Notes: generated from the letters alone by a model not told the origin. 64,000 nt of DNA from Phoebastria nigripes (GCA_035582835.1 JAYKAV010001997.1:230526-294525), one strand, 5' to 3'. Numbered from the stretch's first letter, positions 26,481-42,500 are shown. Translations and numbers: made by a program.

Positions 26481-29400
26481 ATCTTTGCATGCGATCTTTT
26501 CCATGCAGAGTACAACAAGAACAAGGAAGCATTCTCATTTTTTAAACAGGCGAAAGTTGGCCATAGATAACACGGGTTTATTTTGGACATTTTTATGTGA
26601 AGGGCACCGATTCTCATAACTTAGGTATGTGGAGATTGTGTCCCAGTACAGGGTTGTAAAACTTACTGTTAATTTACTTCATTCTCTTCCAGTGTAAGGA
26701 ACTTGTCGTACTACTTTCTAAGAGAAGAACAAATCCGAACACTTGAAAGTCAGATTTATTACTATATATCCTACTCTCTTACCTCAGCAAACACTCTGCA
26801 CCTCATTGCAATAGTTGTCTTGTGAGGATAATACAATAGCATTGATGCCCTGTAGATAGCCATCACAGCGGAGAACGTCTATTAGCAGTTCAACAAATAC
26901 ATCAAAAAAGTCAATGAAGTTACGCACTGAAAGTCTACAGAAGTTATGTATTTTCAAAAAGTTTNTATTTTTGGGGGGGTAACAAATTAGGTCAGATACA
27001 GTGTTATATATATTATATTTATTCACTTGCTACTTCCTGGCTTTACATTTATTATCTACTCCGACTCTTTCAGTGGCTTACAGGTTCTGATTATTAGAAT
27101 AGTGAGAGAAAATACATCCACTACAGTAAAGCACCTTGATCTTTTTAGCAGTGTAACGTCAAAATCATTTATAGCTTAGGAGACATGAAACATGGCCAGT
27201 CTGATCTAATTCAGTTAATTAACTCATAATATTGATCGTTCTATACTGAAATACAGTACATATCGGATAAAATCTGGGTCCTACAGAAAATGTAATATTC
27301 CTTTTGCCTCCAGCGTGGCCCAGATTTCATTCACTGCATATAGTACCCCAAAAAATGCTGTAATACAATATTTTGCAAAAAGTAAAATTTGAGTAGTCAA
27401 TCTTTTCTTTTCCAATTCATGTTCTGTCTGATCTGTATATTTTTCAGTACTTCCATATATTCATATACTGAATATTGACCCAAAATACATTCAATTAATA
27501 ATACTTCAGTGTACTTTATATTTTGTTAGTGTCAGAGGCATAGTAACTACTTCATAACAAATCATGCAATAGGTTTTCAGTACTACAATAGTGACAATGA
27601 ATTATCCTCTAAACACACAGGCAACAGGAACCTTTCCATGGAAGCTTTTTCCAGTTTCTCCCTGCTTTTCCAGTTGTTTTAAAGAGTGCAGGAAAGTTAT
27701 TATCGCATTATTCCAGTGGAAAATATATAAATTTTCCTTCACGTGTTCACACTTTATTTTTTTCAGCTTGCAAAACTCCAACGATAAAAGGTATCCTGTA
27801 CTGAAAAGAAAGTGATACATTTTACAGAATGGAATATTTGGAGAAATCACCATATCCTTGACTCGACAAAAGACTAAGGCATCTGTCTAACTTCAGGCAC
27901 ACGTCAATGGGACAACTTAGCATACCAGGGATCACGAACATGCTCAAGCAATTTGTTGCATTAAGGATCTCTTCTTGAGATCCAGCTCCTCACCTGTAAA
28001 TTGAAGACTTCCATGTTTCACCAGGACACTGGAAGATTGTTTAATAACAGTAAGATTTTCGAACACTACGATGATGGAAGACATAAAAAAATTTATAACA
28101 ATGTGAAAGTTGTAAGTCAGATAGAATGGTGGCAGGTGCTCTCTACAAAATAATTAGATGCTTATTTCCTCCGGGATGACATTCACTTCTCTGAACACTG
28201 TAGGAAAGGAGAAATGACCAAGATTACAAAGCTGGAGGACTACTGACGTAGCTGCTCTCTTCCTAAAATGTATTTATGCAATTGATAGTTCAGAAATTGC
28301 ATCCCTGAAAAGCATTGCAGACTGAGAAAAAGTTAAATATGAAGGAATAATGTGCCTAGAAATATCTAACAAAATAAGTTGCTACTTAATATTTTTAATG
28401 TGATTTCCGACTTTAAAAACAAGTCAGAAGTTATATGCAGATCATGAGAAAGATGAAATTGCATCCCAATTACACATTTACGGTTGAGACAAGCCATCTT
28501 CTTTCCATTCCAACAGAAGTACATGATCCTCTGAGATGCTGCAAGCAGATTTACTCAGAAAGAACCTAATTTCCTTGGTGACACGTTAGAAAGCTGCCTG
28601 TTAGAATAGTTACCTGGCTAATCTGTTTGCCTCCGTTACTGCGAGATTCATCGGTTTTGGACCTCAATTCCTGGTTGTACACACAATAGAAGGAACTCCC
28701 CTCGACAAAAGTCACTGACCTTCTTTCCAAACTAGTTTGTTCCCGAGGTGGAAGAAGTCTGCAGGCACTCATTAGCATCCAGGACTCCACTTCCTCCGCA
28801 GGGGACTCCCATGCCCGAGTTTTGCAGAAGTGAATTTTGAGCTGCTTGACCTCAGTGTTACACAGATGAAGAAACTATTTTTTGCTGCACTGGACTTGTC
28901 TTGTGGGTCACAGTTTCTTTTTAACATTCTCGGCCAAGCAGAAAGTGCTTTGAGAATGCTTCAATTTTCTTTTCTCTCTCATCGTACATCAGTGTCCACC
29001 ATATTTTCATGAGAACTGTCCGTTAGTCATCGCACTGTACCGTACTCCATCAGGCTCGACCATATAGAGAGACAACACATCCAACTCAAATATTGTATTT
29101 TTGAAAATATATTTTGAAATAGATTCACTAGCAACATATAAGCTCAAGGTGGAGATTCAGATATGAAGTTTCACTAATCTAGGATTCTACATACAAGGTT
29201 TATACGTAGAGAAAAATATAGGGCTTTCAGAAAATATTGGTGTGTCTTTTAGCTCTTACCAGCTAACAGTCTTCTACCAACCGTGTATTGTGGAGTTTGG
29301 GTTACAAAATTGATTTAGAGATTAACTTCAAAGTGATGCATAAATATTAAATTCCACACATTCCTGCGAGATAGTAAGTATTATTCACATTATACAGATG

Positions 29401-32400
29401 GGGAAGCTAAAGCAATGTGAGTTTACTTGGGTGATTTTCCCAATGTCAGGAAGAAAAAGTAGCTACAGTGGTAGGATCAGTACTCAAGAATACCTGGCTT
29501 TTTTCCTGCACTCAGTCTGAACTATACATCACTTGCCTAAACCCTGCAGTATAATGTATACAGGAATATTTTGTCTTTAATCGTGGTATTCTATAGCAAT
29601 ATTTTCAAACAATTTATTTAACAAATTACATAAAACACTTAAAATATGCTTTTAATTTAAAAAACTAGCCAAAAGGTTTTTCCTTGGGCTTTGCTCCAAA
29701 ATTCACCCTTCAGCTAGGACTAAAGAAAAGCACGCACGCTTGCGCACATGCAAACAGAAATTCTAAAGGAAAATTAGAAACACATGAAAATAAGGACTGA
29801 GAGTGTTTTCTTAACTGCACTCTGGTTTCAGTACAGCAAAATTTTCATTGATATACTAATGGATAGCAGTTTTTCTTGTGAAGGAACACATAGGCCTTAT
29901 CTGCAATTAATTCCTCCCTTCCGTTCGACCAATTACCATTCTACACAAGTGCAGCCCGTGGACGCAGGGTAGCGACTGCTCTGTCGGGGCAGCTCAGCTC
30001 TCTCTATAAAGCACAATTCTATTTCAATCACAAGGTGATTCTGCCCTGTGAGAAGAGTTTTTACAGAAAGACAGTTTCAGTTAAGACAACTATTATTTTA
30101 GTAAAAGCCCGATTTTGAGATTATTTTATTGTGATTGCTAGATAAATAGTCAAAACCAGTACAATTTCTATACTGATTCAAAATAATAAACATATGGAAG
30201 ACAAACTACTTGAATTTCAGAAATTGTTTTTAAATTATTAACTCTGGACTGGAGGTTTCTTAACAAGCCTGCTACTCCATGAATGTTCCAGGGGCTCTGT
30301 AACTGTAGTAAAGATTAATGTCACCTTACGTGATGTGAAGTCTGTTTTGCCCATCTGACTATTATAAACACCAGCAGTCACGGAGGCAATTCTGAAAGCC
30401 TAATGAACATGCTCAAAGACTTTCTGACATTTCAATTAAGAATAAAAAAATAAACTAGATAAAATAAATAACTGTTTAAAAAAAGACTGATAAGCTGAAA
30501 CACTTAATTTAGAGTTTTGGAATTGACATCAGCTGCCCAACTTTCAAATCATTAGTAAAGTCATCTTCCAAATAGTCCTTGGAAGAGATACAAAAGGTTT
30601 TGGGGTGAACTTGAAAAAACCCCACATGTTATTTTCAAATATCTCTAAGATAGAACATTTCTGATAAGGATAATTAATTATAAATATGGAATAATTTCAT
30701 TGTCGCTTTTTTGGCTATACAAGTTTTAGTCTGACAAATTTCATATTTCAGTGGAGTAGCTCCTGATATGCCTCAACTGTATTCCCATCGTATAACTTAG
30801 CTATATTTTTAGTATCGATTTTTGCTAAACCATTATTTCACGACAGTTTTTTAAAAGTTAGAGACTATATTATAATACAGGTCTTCAAAACACTGGAGGA
30901 ATAACTCTTGTTTACTTCATATTACAGTTCAGGGACAATGGAAGTCAAACAAAGTATTGATACTAGTAATTGAATAAAGTTAATAAATTGAATAAAATTG
31001 AATACTACACCATAATTTTCTGTTAATTCTCCCTAAAAAACAGAAGATGGAAAATATGTATCTATTAATGGATTAATCTATGAGAATTTGGGGTCAAGAA
31101 TAGTACATAAATATTAGTGATATTAAAGTGGCAAGTAATAAACACTGACATTCCAAATCAAATTATACAGCCATAATGAAAATGTATTGAGAAGCCTGCT
31201 TTATTACTTTCCTCGTATAGTCTCAGATTTAAAGTTCCTCAAATGCACAGTAAAGTCTTTAATACATTTATAATGATAAAATGTGTTGTTTCTTGAATGA
31301 AATTACATGGTCCAACCAGTATGGAATATTGTCCTGAGCATCTAAACAATAAAGCCTGGTTTATCTAAGCTCATTAGATGTATCTATCTTTGTCTAATCC
31401 CATTAACTGTTTAGGTTCACCTCATTAATCCTGTTGAACAGTATTTTATTTCTAGGCTTGTTTCACCTGATTGACATTTTCAAGGAAGCTTTACCAAAAG
31501 GCAGTTCTTCTGTTGCCTCATAGTTGTGCCTTTAGTTTGAATACCAAATTATTATTGTACTCAGGGATTCACTTCCTCCACAAACCAACAAATGAGCTGA
31601 CTTACCCGTGCTCTGTCTTCACTTTAAACAAGCAGCCAGGACAATGAGTTATTCATGTACTGAATTATAAAACCTGTATTGTCCTTAATGCCTATGTCTA
31701 AACAACAACCTGTCTACAAGGTCAATTTAACATTCGGTTCCTTTACTGGCAACCTGCCATTGTATACATTTGACCAAATCCAAGAACCAACACAAGAATT
31801 TGCTTAGGTAACCGACCAGAACTGTTAAAGCCATAAGATATTTTAAACATTTGTTTATTTTTCTTTTAATAGCTGAAAAATTTGGGTGCCAACACGGTGG
31901 GCAATAATATTAGAAAACATGTAGTTACAACGTATGTTAGTATTTTTGCTCTTCTTAATGTTAAGATACTTCATTTCATGTTGGATGATTCCAAGTACCC
32001 TCTACATAAAAAGTTTAACTCAAAATCTTGTAGTGTTTTCCAGTGAAATTTGGCAAAAATTGTTCCTTTGCAGAGATATATAATACACACACACATCGAG
32101 AGATTTAATTATTAAAAACATGGAGGATATAGGGAGGGAATCGCATAAAGTTGCCGAGAATTTTGTTGCCTTTTTCCAATATGCTGCTCTTCTTTTAGGA
32201 ATTAATTCTGCTATTTGATATTAGGATAGTTTGTCTTTTGTGCTACAGAAAACATGTATTCTTACTATAGCCAAATAAGGCCATTTTATGTGTTATCTAT
32301 TTATTGCACATACACACAAAGTTTAATGTCCACAGCCATTTTATTTTCTGCTGCTTCTCTAGATATTCGTAAAGGATATGCCTGTAGATTAAAGATGATC

Positions 32401-35400
32401 AGCTCAAGACTAAGATTAATCTTTTATTAAAATTTTAATGCTTGAAATAAGCAAATCCTACTTCCTAATGCTATACAGTCTTAGCATCAAAATAGGAGAT
32501 TTTTACATGTGTATAATACACAACCTTCTTAAAATTAGTAATATCAGAATAAAAGTACATTTTGCAGAAACTGACATCTGTTTCAAAGTACAAACCTGGG
32601 TATTACCTGATTCTTCCAAGACTCCTTGAGAAGAGACATTATAAACCTTATAAAAAACCCCAAGCATATCTAAGTTCTAGCTTTCCAATAAAAACTCAAG
32701 TTGCTGGGATTACTGACGTATAAAGGCTGCAGAACAGACCAAAGTTTTGTATAATGTTGGCATACACAATTCAACTGAAAGTTTGCCTCATCCTGAAAGT
32801 AGAGATTTAGGTAGTGCTTTTTACAGTCTAAAGCAGGGGCATTAAATTTTATGTGATAAAGTCTAAAGATAAATGAGTTATATAAGCTTTTATATCATTC
32901 TTATGAATTAGGGTAGAGTTTAAATAAAAATAACTGGCAACTTTTGCTGTTCAATCTAGTGAAAACATATTTTGGAATTCACATAATCTGAATGTCTTCA
33001 TCATGTGTTTGTTTCATATTGATGATATTCTACCTTATGCAAATGCTTGCAAGAAGACATCTTACAAATTTTGAGGAATGACCTTGCATGTAACACACTT
33101 TGATCTGCTACTAATACCACTAGTTGGCTGAAGGATTCCTAAAAATGCATTTGCTTTTGGGAAATGGATGTNTTCGGGAATAAAGGCACTCAAAAATCAG
33201 CACACAAAACTTTAATAACAGTTTTTGGGAACTAATACCCTAGAAAAAGAGGTAATACACACACAGAGATTTGTATGACTCTTAACCAAACGGTGTTTAG
33301 ACAGGGAAAAGGAAGTACATTGACAACGTGAGTAGTAGGTGATTAAATTTAAAGGAGGGTTGAAAGTGAGAGCATCATTCATAGGGCTAGGTCAATCTTC
33401 AGTCTTCGCTGGACAATTTGTGAACTGCGTCTTACAAGGAGTTAGGAGAAGCCTCGCTCCCACATCACGTAACACAGAGGCAATTTCATCCTCATCACTC
33501 TTGCATTTTGGGATCCCACATTTCTATTGCAGATGGATGGCTTCCAAATAGAAAGCATAATTCAGACAATGTTCAGGAAACCAAGGTGGTTTTGGTTATA
33601 CAACACACTGTTTAAAAGAGCCTGGCCCCTCGTGTCTTTTTCAAATTTAGTTCTTCAATGAGAATGTAATGCTGTTCTTTGTTTTTCTCATTGAAAGCTA
33701 TTGAACTGAAGTAGATTCCAACATGTATTTAAACTGTTAGCTTATTGAATATGGCAAAAGTAAAACTGAATCAATTTTATAAAGAAACCATATGATTGGA
33801 CTATTCAGATATTCCAATGTGTAACCAAATACTTTTTTTTTATTTTGCCAACTTTGATTAGCATTTGCTAGCACACGTGAATTCTGGACATGTAACAAAA
33901 GGTCTTGCTTTCGCCCACAATTTTGACATTTGATACTATCAAAAAAAAAAAAAGCTCAAGAATAATCATCTGATAGTTAATATGTTGAAGGATCCATCTT
34001 TTCCATCAATGATGGAAGACTACATTCTGTAATTTTACATTTAAAAGCAATCTGCTTTTTAGATTAAGTTCCTTTGTAGTTCTGTTAATATATTGACTTT
34101 TGCTCTCACTGTGCTCCTGTATAATGCTGTTTGTCATAGCAACATATAGTTATACTACCAGCAGCATTTGATTGATACATAAATTCAACATAACTTCTTT
34201 GATACTTATGGACATAAAAGATGCATGTTGTTTTACCACATCATCTTTCTTTCTAGAAGTGCTAACAATAGAATGAAAAATAATGAACATATTGCTCTAA
34301 ACAGTAGGTTTATGAAAAGGAAATAAGTCCATTATCAGCCCAAATTATTCTGAAATAGTAATTCACTGCAATTCTAATGTAGCATTACACTAACAAATTA
34401 ATTGAAAAGGAAAATAAAGTGAGAAAAGTTGTTTAGCACTGTAATAGCACCCAGGTTTTAGCCTGATAGGCACTTAATGCTTTACCGAAATCTATGAAAG
34501 GTAAGTAAATAATAGTCTACTGTTTTCTACAGTCAGGTTGGCTGATTAGGTGTTGAAAATGTGAGAGTATGGGAATACTTGTGGTTAATTGTAATGGTTA
34601 TTCAGAAATTAGTATATATGACCAGGACTTTCCATGAAGGTAGCCAGACAATCAGACTGCAAAAAGGGTAATCGCTGCTTTGCTCTTTGCTTATGAAATT
34701 AAAAAAAGGACATGAACTTTGCAATGTCTATTATAGCCTTCTCCCCCAAAAGGGGACATCATTAAATTTACTGTAAATTCTAAAAATACATATTTTACAA
34801 TCAACGTGTAAAGTTCTAGCACTAAATATTTAAAGCAGAAAAAAAACCTGCTTTGTTCCATTAAGTGTCACATCAGTGCGTATAGTTTCACAGCTAGTCC
34901 TGGACAACTCAATTTTGTGTAACCTTAAATACAACAGAACCTTAGTAAAGCTTTCTTTTATAATAAAAACAAAATAAACTTCAGCTTCTGTTTTATATGC
35001 CAGTTGAGATTCTTTGCAGTAATTCCTTCCACATCTGCTCTGCAGCTTTCAGGTTTATGAAAGCAGTATCTCCCAATTTCCTTTCATCAAAATATCCATG
35101 TGCTGTGTTTCATAGACACGTTGGTACACTTTAACACTGAGGCACTAATTACAACTTGGAATCATATGCTAAGGCTAAGAAAATAAATACATGTGGTTAT
35201 GAGGCATCTAATACTGAAAATCCCAAACAACCTAGCCAAAAATTCCTCAAAGTGTGATAACATACCAATTTAAGTACACCTGAAATTACCACAAAAGTTG
35301 TAAAAATAAAATTAAGAGGTAAAAAAAAAAAAGTAAAGAATAAAACTAAACACAAGCACCATCAGATTCTAAACTAATGACCTAAGATCACGTGCAGAAA

Positions 35401-38400
35401 TGTTGCGATCCAGATTATGACAGCAAAACTGTTGCTAAAGAAACAAATTGTTTGGGCAAGGGGCTGGTATGGGAAGAGCTTGATAAACCATTTGTCCAAA
35501 ACATAAATTTCCAGGATTTCTGAAGATAGTACAGTGTTGGTACCTCCTCCTGATTTCAAGTTTGTAAGTTGCTAGTGTGTTGTGAATGTCACCGGCTTTC
35601 CAGTGACCAGTCCATCGATGGGAGCATTTGAGGGGACAGAGAGCATAAGATGGATGATCTCCAAATCACATTAATCGTCACTATATGCAGGATTAGGAGA
35701 GTTTTGCATTGTCCTGGCCAATCTGCAGTGCTGTATTCCCTTTTTTGCGTGCTGTCACTGCACACCCAATACTCTCGTCCCCTCGAGGGTACAAGCATGG
35801 TAGCCACCCTCACTTCCACATCTGATAGATGACAGTCTAAGCACAACTGAGAAACTGTTCTTTACAGCAAATTGTATGTAAGTATGGTATGATCTATATA
35901 AAAATTAGGGGCCCTAAAAATACCCATTAACCTCAAGAGAAAGAGAACTAGGCCGTAATTTTTAAAAGCACAGCGTAATCCTTCATGCTTCTGTCTAGAA
36001 GTTCCTAATGCACTGAGAACATTTACATGGGAAAAATGAAATGCAAATAACGCTTTTTCATTAATTACCTACCTGGAATACATTTGTAAGTGTGCATATG
36101 AAAGAGGAAATCTGTCTTCTCACAGAAATTGATCAGTAAAGACTGCAGAAAAATGCTTTTAATCCTTAAATGAAGCTCTAAATATCCAATAAAAGGAGAC
36201 AAAAGGCAAATTAGAAAAACATGCTACAAAGTATCTGTGGACACCACAAAACTTGAAAAGACAAGAGCGTCCTCTAGAAATTTTAAGAGAGCTGAATCGA
36301 ATTGGCAAGTATATTCCTTTCGAGGAAAACAGTATGTAAGTTTGTTCAAAACTCTGACATGTAGAATGTTACAGGCTAACTAACATAAAGGAGCATCCAT
36401 TACCTCAAAACCAAGGTTTCCAGGTTTCAGTAAAGCATACTAAAGAAACGAAATTGTGGGTTTAACACTAGTTTTCTTATTTTCTTCCATGCTAACCCTG
36501 GGATACAAGTTGTAATCTGAAGCAAGCAACACATGGTCAAGGGTATTCTTATATAATCAGCAGAGAACAAACTGTTCCTTTTCTTCCTTAAATCTGTGCC
36601 CAGTCACACAGACAGGGTTCATCAGGACAGTTTTGCTACAGAGTACTTGCCAGTGAGAGAACAAAGATTTTCCCCCACACTTTTCCTTTCCCTTTTCTTC
36701 CCCTCCTCTCCCTTCCAAGTGAACGTGAGATACAGGAGGCTGTTCTCTAAAGTTGGGTCAAGATGATTTATGATAGACATTTACATTAAAATTTACAAGT
36801 GCTGCTGATGCCAGAAATATGGTTAATATGTAAATTTTACAGTTTGCATAGCTTAATAAATAAAAAATTATTTCATACCTTCCTTCCTTCCCTGAAAATA
36901 CAACATAGCCTAACTGTGCTGATAACATCATAAATCGAAATTAGCCGCCTTTATTACAGATTAAGAACGAACGAATTGCAAGGGAAATGCAGCTATGTGG
37001 TTCAGGCAAGTAAAGCAGAATAGTGAGATGAATAACACAGGCAAACCAGGCTTCTGGGGTAGAAAAGGCTGCCTTGCTATTTGTAGTCCTCCCGTAGGAG
37101 ATTTCAGATTGTAGTATTTCTTTATCACTCTCCATTTTTAATAATGGAGAAAATGTTTTGCCATATGGCAAGAATAAAGAACATCAGCTAAGTGTTTTTG
37201 TATGGACTTCCTACGTATGTTACTACAAATAGTAGAACATAGGGCCTTATTCATATTATATAAAGATGATGTTTAATGAAGAAATTGAACACGCATCTTT
37301 TACAAGGCATTGGTTGGCATGAAATATTTCTGGTAAAGTGAAAAAACGACACAATCAGGATTACTTTTTAAAAGCATACAGCTTTTTCCTTCACTTCCTG
37401 ATGAAAACTCAATAGTGACTGAACAGTTTTTATGGTAATATAAAGGAATATTTGTTCTAAGAAATAAATTACAAATGGGAAAGTAGGAAGTAAATATTAA
37501 TATCTGATTCACAGTGCACTTTATATGAAATAAAATGGATTTGCCACATAGCCTTTTCAAGTAATATTAAAAAGATTTTTCTCTCCTTTAACGTTGCTTA
37601 GCTTCCCAAAAACTGTCCAGTACTTCCTATTAAATAGAACAACACCTACCGGTGCCAGCTAACACCAGCAAAAAATCCTCCAGCCAACCTTCTAATGGAA
37701 AACAAGTTGACAAGTATTTTTTCTAGCTCACTGTAGTAGTTAAATGTATCACCTCCTCCCTTTCTCATATTTCCCTCCCTTAAATTAAGTTGAAGTTGGA
37801 ACAACCGTTCCCAACTCTACCAGGCTTCAAGCATGGTGCATCTACGCTCAAAAGCTTGCACGACTTTCCCATTCAGTCGACTGGTCTGACTGAAGAGGCT
37901 CTTCCAGCACACCTGGTCCTGTCTATACCCCTATGCTGTGGTGACCAGAGCAACACAGTTACTGGGAAACCCTGGCATTGGAAATATTTGGCAGTAGGGC
38001 CCTAGGGATGAGGTGCTAGAAGATGTATAGGGCCTCACTGCCTCAGCACCTGCACCAAGAACCTGCTNGAGAACTATGTAGGGGTCTCACCCCAGCCCCA
38101 AAATAAAAACCAGAGTGGAACAGAAAATATTTTTGTAAATCCCCCAGTCAAACAGGAGGAAAAACAGAGGGCAATAGTTACAACATGCTGATCAACTGCT
38201 CAGACAGCATATGTGCTTTGTTTCTGTGCAAAATTAGAACTATTAGCCTAAATTCATCTTAACTCATCACAAATTACCCTAAAGAATTTAATAGCAAGAA
38301 TGTACTTGTCATCCCCTTTTTTGTTTTTTGTTTTGGTGTTTTGGTTTTGGGTTTTTTTTTTTTAAAGAATGCTTAGGACATATGCTAGATATACAGACCG

Positions 38401-39334
38401 TATCATATCCGGCAACATCATTACTGATGAGATGTCTAATTTCATTACAACATTCCCTCCCAATTCACTGACATTCACATGAAGGCGGCAGGCCCACTCT
38501 CCCCTTGCTTTCCCAGTTGAGTGTTTTGAGGCAACACAGAGCTTACAGAACTTCAGAGAGAGCACTGCTACAGTCCCCCTGTACCCTCTAGAGCATTTTG
38601 CTCTGAGAGGGGGTGCAGGATGCAGTTTAAAACATCAGAGAAGAATTTAAGAGATTATTCAGGGGTTTGCTGAGCAGCATTCTATATAGTCACTTAAGTG
38701 CTTCAATAGCATTTGGACTCCTATTTAAATTTAGAAGTTTACATTGTGTACATCACACTGTATTGAAACTTTTCATTGTCTAAAACTGTGGATTTGGATT
38801 TTTAACAGTTTAGTTTAATCTTACACATTAAGGAATAAATCAAGAAAGATAGCCCCACCTACTGACAGAACAGTCACAGTACAGAGTAAAAATTAAAGAA
38901 CTCCATACTCGCTGACCAGAAAACATGGGTTTTCTTTCCACCTCTTTCACTTTATACCAGCAGGGCAAGAACTCAAATCTCTCATTTGCCCTTTGCTCAG
39001 TACGTAAGCTCAGATGACAAAGCAGTTTCTCATTATCCTGTCCAGAATTTACTGCTACTTGACAGGATAACGTAGGAACTTCATTCAGTAGTGTCAGAAA
39101 ATAAAGTTCAATACAAAGCTAATTGAAGAATCAAAAGAATCAACTGAAACCTATTTGAATGGTTCATCTGCATATCGTATCTCATGTATTGCTTCCCATG
39201 CTCAGGATTGTAAGAACACTTTATCAAGTCAATAATGAGCAGTGCAAGTTATCCCCTAAGTATTTTGCAACTTTAGTGGTTTGTTTTCCAGGTAATAACG
39301 GGAATGCTTTTTCCTTTGAAATCCTTTGATCCCT
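26481..39334. other. AT-rich intergenic sequence
   Basis: About 12.9 kb without a recognisable gene. All open frames are under 90 codons. A pyrimidine-rich stretch lies at about 36670-36716. No CR1 or LTR signature was noticed, though old diverged copies could be missed by eye. Confidence 0.6.
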
Positions 39335-39500
39335 TTTCCCTTTGTTTTTTTGGTTGTTGGGGTGTTTTGTTTTGGTTTTGTTGGGTTTTGGTTTTGTCGG
39401 GTTTTCTGTTTTTGTTTTTTTTTTTTTTTGTTGTGGTTTTGTCGGGTTTTCTGTTTTTGTTTTTTTTTTTTTTTGATGGAGGGGTTGTGGTTTTTTGTTT
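39335..39500 (+). repeat. T/G-rich tract with a 45-bp tandem duplication
   Basis: Two copies of a unit beginning GGTTTTGTCGGGTTTTCTG start at 39390 and 39435, a period of 45 bp. Each ends in a long T run. The flanks are similarly T and G rich. Open frames here give Phe/Cys/Leu-rich or Lys/Gln-rich nonsense and are not genes. Confidence 0.85.
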
Positions 39501-42500
39501 TTGAGTGGGTGGATATAATTCTAGAATTTTGTTTCAAGAGTCTTAATATTTAGTAATAGCCCTCATCTCTTCATGTGCTATGTCACTATCCATTTGTAAA
39601 CAAGGAAGATTTTAATGTTGTCTATCCAAAAAGCTCTTTTCCCCCTTCCCTTAAAGCTTAAATTTCTATATTTTATATATTTATAGTTGTTCCAAAGAAC
39701 CTACAGAACTGCCAAGAGAAAGTTGCAAAGTTTCTCCACAAAATTCTTTCACAATTAGTTTTCTCCTGCCTATGCCTGGCACAGTAAGCTCTCTTGGAAG
39801 TACTTTGCTTTTCCTTTACTTTAGAGCCTGAGAAACAGATGGTGTCAAGTCATACTACAATAAGTTAATTTTTTGAGCCTGTAAGGTAAAGAACAGGGTG
39901 CTGGATAGACAGGTTAACACTGCTAGTAGTTCCCCACTATGTAACTCATCTTCCCTCATCTATTTTTCCCTCTACAGTCCTAAGTCAAGTCACACCCAGA
40001 AATAAAGATTCATTACATGCACAAAGCTCTCAAGTAGGCTAATACCCTTGTCCGGTTCTGTTAGCTTCTGCTCTTACAAATCCAGACAGCACTGCAGGAG
40101 GAAGCACTGTTATACGGTGTTATACAAAAATTACTACAATCTTTTTGTAGTATTTGGCAACGGTGGTGGTTTTGCAAATGAGATAATCAGTTTTTTCTTC
40201 TGCTTTTTCCTCTGGTGAAAAGTTAATTTAGTTATTGAAACACTAGATAATGGGAAGCACTGGGACAACAGTATCACCTTGTGACAGAAGAGACAAGACT
40301 TGAATTCAAATCATGACGTCTAGAAATAAAACAAAAAAAAACCCAAAAAANCACAAAAACAAATTACCACTTGCACACAGGAAAATTTAACTTTACTGAC
40401 CTGTCAATGCCACAGTGCTTCCAGTTAAGAAATTGCTCTATGGAAGCTGATGGAGCTTCTTTTTGTCTCTAGCTTGTTGCAAGGCATAAAAAGTGACGCA
40501 GCATGCTAATAGTAGCAGAATTTGAGGTATATGTTCATTTTTAACAGGGACTGTTTGATTAACAGTTCTTTCATAAAGCTTTCACAATCACTACATTCAA
40601 ATTTGTTCTACTAATCAATGCGAAACCAGAGATTAATTCTTCAGGTTCATTTTATTAGCAATTATGAATATAAATCTCTTATGAAAATATTCTTAACATT
40701 TCAATATATAAGAATTGTCTATAAAAATATACTACTACATAACAAAGCCAAAAACTTCTACAAAACATATCATTCAACATATATTTAACAATATATAGGA
40801 CATAGTAAAAATCCTTTAATTAATGCTAAGGGTATTTTTACCCCCTTTTTGTCAAACAATAACTCACATAACATAGATAATTACTCATTCTGATACACAG
40901 AAGTGTTATCACCATAGAAGTCTATGTATGTTCCACCCTTAAGTTACCTGCATCTGCAGGAACATAAAGCCACAACTTTTCTTTGGATGGACAGGCAGTT
41001 ATGACCACAAAAAACATTCTGTTGGTAACTGCAACGTCCTGCTGAAGTCAATGCTGCACATCTGCTGTCAGCATTGCCAACCCTGTATCCATGCAGGGAC
41101 AGAGATCATGCTTCTACTACCCTTGTGGGACTGATGCCACAGATGAGCCTACCATGGTTACCGTGGTTAGAAAACTGGAAAACAGACTCTTCCTGGTTAA
41201 CTACTGCTAGTTAGCAAGGAAATAACTTTTAAGAGGCTGCCTCTCTAGAAATAAACTTTCTTCCAACAGACTGCTCTTGAACAAAAGCTCAAGGAAGAGA
41301 AAATACTGCAGGGGGGAAGTGTTTATACTAAGTGATGATCAAGGGTAGTACTATCCATCTTGTCATTATCAATTACAGGAAAAAACATCTTAGAACAGTT
41401 TTTTGAATTGGGAAAGACCCTAGTTTCAGGTTTCAGAAGAAAAATGACACATTGAACTAGTTATTTCACCAATGCTGTTATGCTGAGGTTACTTCATGCC
41501 TGGTGTTAGACAAATGCAGGAAATCCATTTTAATTATNTAGACTGCCCTTGTCTACACAACGAGCTCGTCAAATTCTTGGTGTAGATGTATTTAGAGAGC
41601 TCTTAGAGCATACTTTGACAACCAACTTAACCTGAAAGAAATTGGCTGCTGCACAGTGACAGTACATAGCTTTTTCAGACATCAGCTTTATATAGAAGAG
41701 TCAGGTACATAAGGCTTTAAAGTCCCACTGAAGACAAAAGATGATTACAGTGTTTTGCATAGTAAAGAACATAAGAAACATGCTTGTGAGGCATCAGTAA
41801 CAACTAAATCTTTTTTGTGTTTATGTGCAAAACAACCAATAATTAATTATTACTCTTTCTATTCAGGATCCACTGAAATCAGTACATTGAAATAATGTTA
41901 AAATTCAAGAGAAACTTAACTTTATAGCATAGCAATGACAATGCAACAATATTCCATCATATTACAAAGGAAGGACTTCTATTAGAAATGTACATTTATC
42001 AAACTTAAAAATACTGTAAAGATCACAAGAGGACACTACAGGCAATGAACATCAATAATATATTTCTGACTCAAAGCTTAGAAAAATAACATTTGACCCT
42101 GAGAAACTTGCTGTATTAAAACTTAAAAAAACTAAAAAAAATCTTTCAAAAGTAAAAATCTATCCAAGGAAAGAAGGAAAAAAAAAAAAAAAAGGAAAAA
42201 AANAAAAAAAAAAAAAAAAGGAAAAAAAGAAAAAAATCATACTCTGAAAGAATCAAGGCTCAGCCAGTTTAATTTCAGATTCTCAAACTGCTAAGCTCTG
42301 GAAGAAAAAAAATGTTTGACCATCTTGACAGGAATTGTAAGAAATATTTTCAATTTAAAAAAAAAAANCAAAACATTTTAGGGTATCCATACTTTTGTAT
42401 AATTTCATTCTCTTCAAGGCTTCCAACTAAAATTTAGGTTTTCAACCTACATTTGAGAGGAAGAAAAATTAAAAAATTGAGGTGATTGAAAAAACTTAAA

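Noticed and set aside
39256..39553. Lys/Gln-rich and Phe/Cys-rich frames on opposite strands
   Set aside because: Translation of the T/G-rich tandem repeat.
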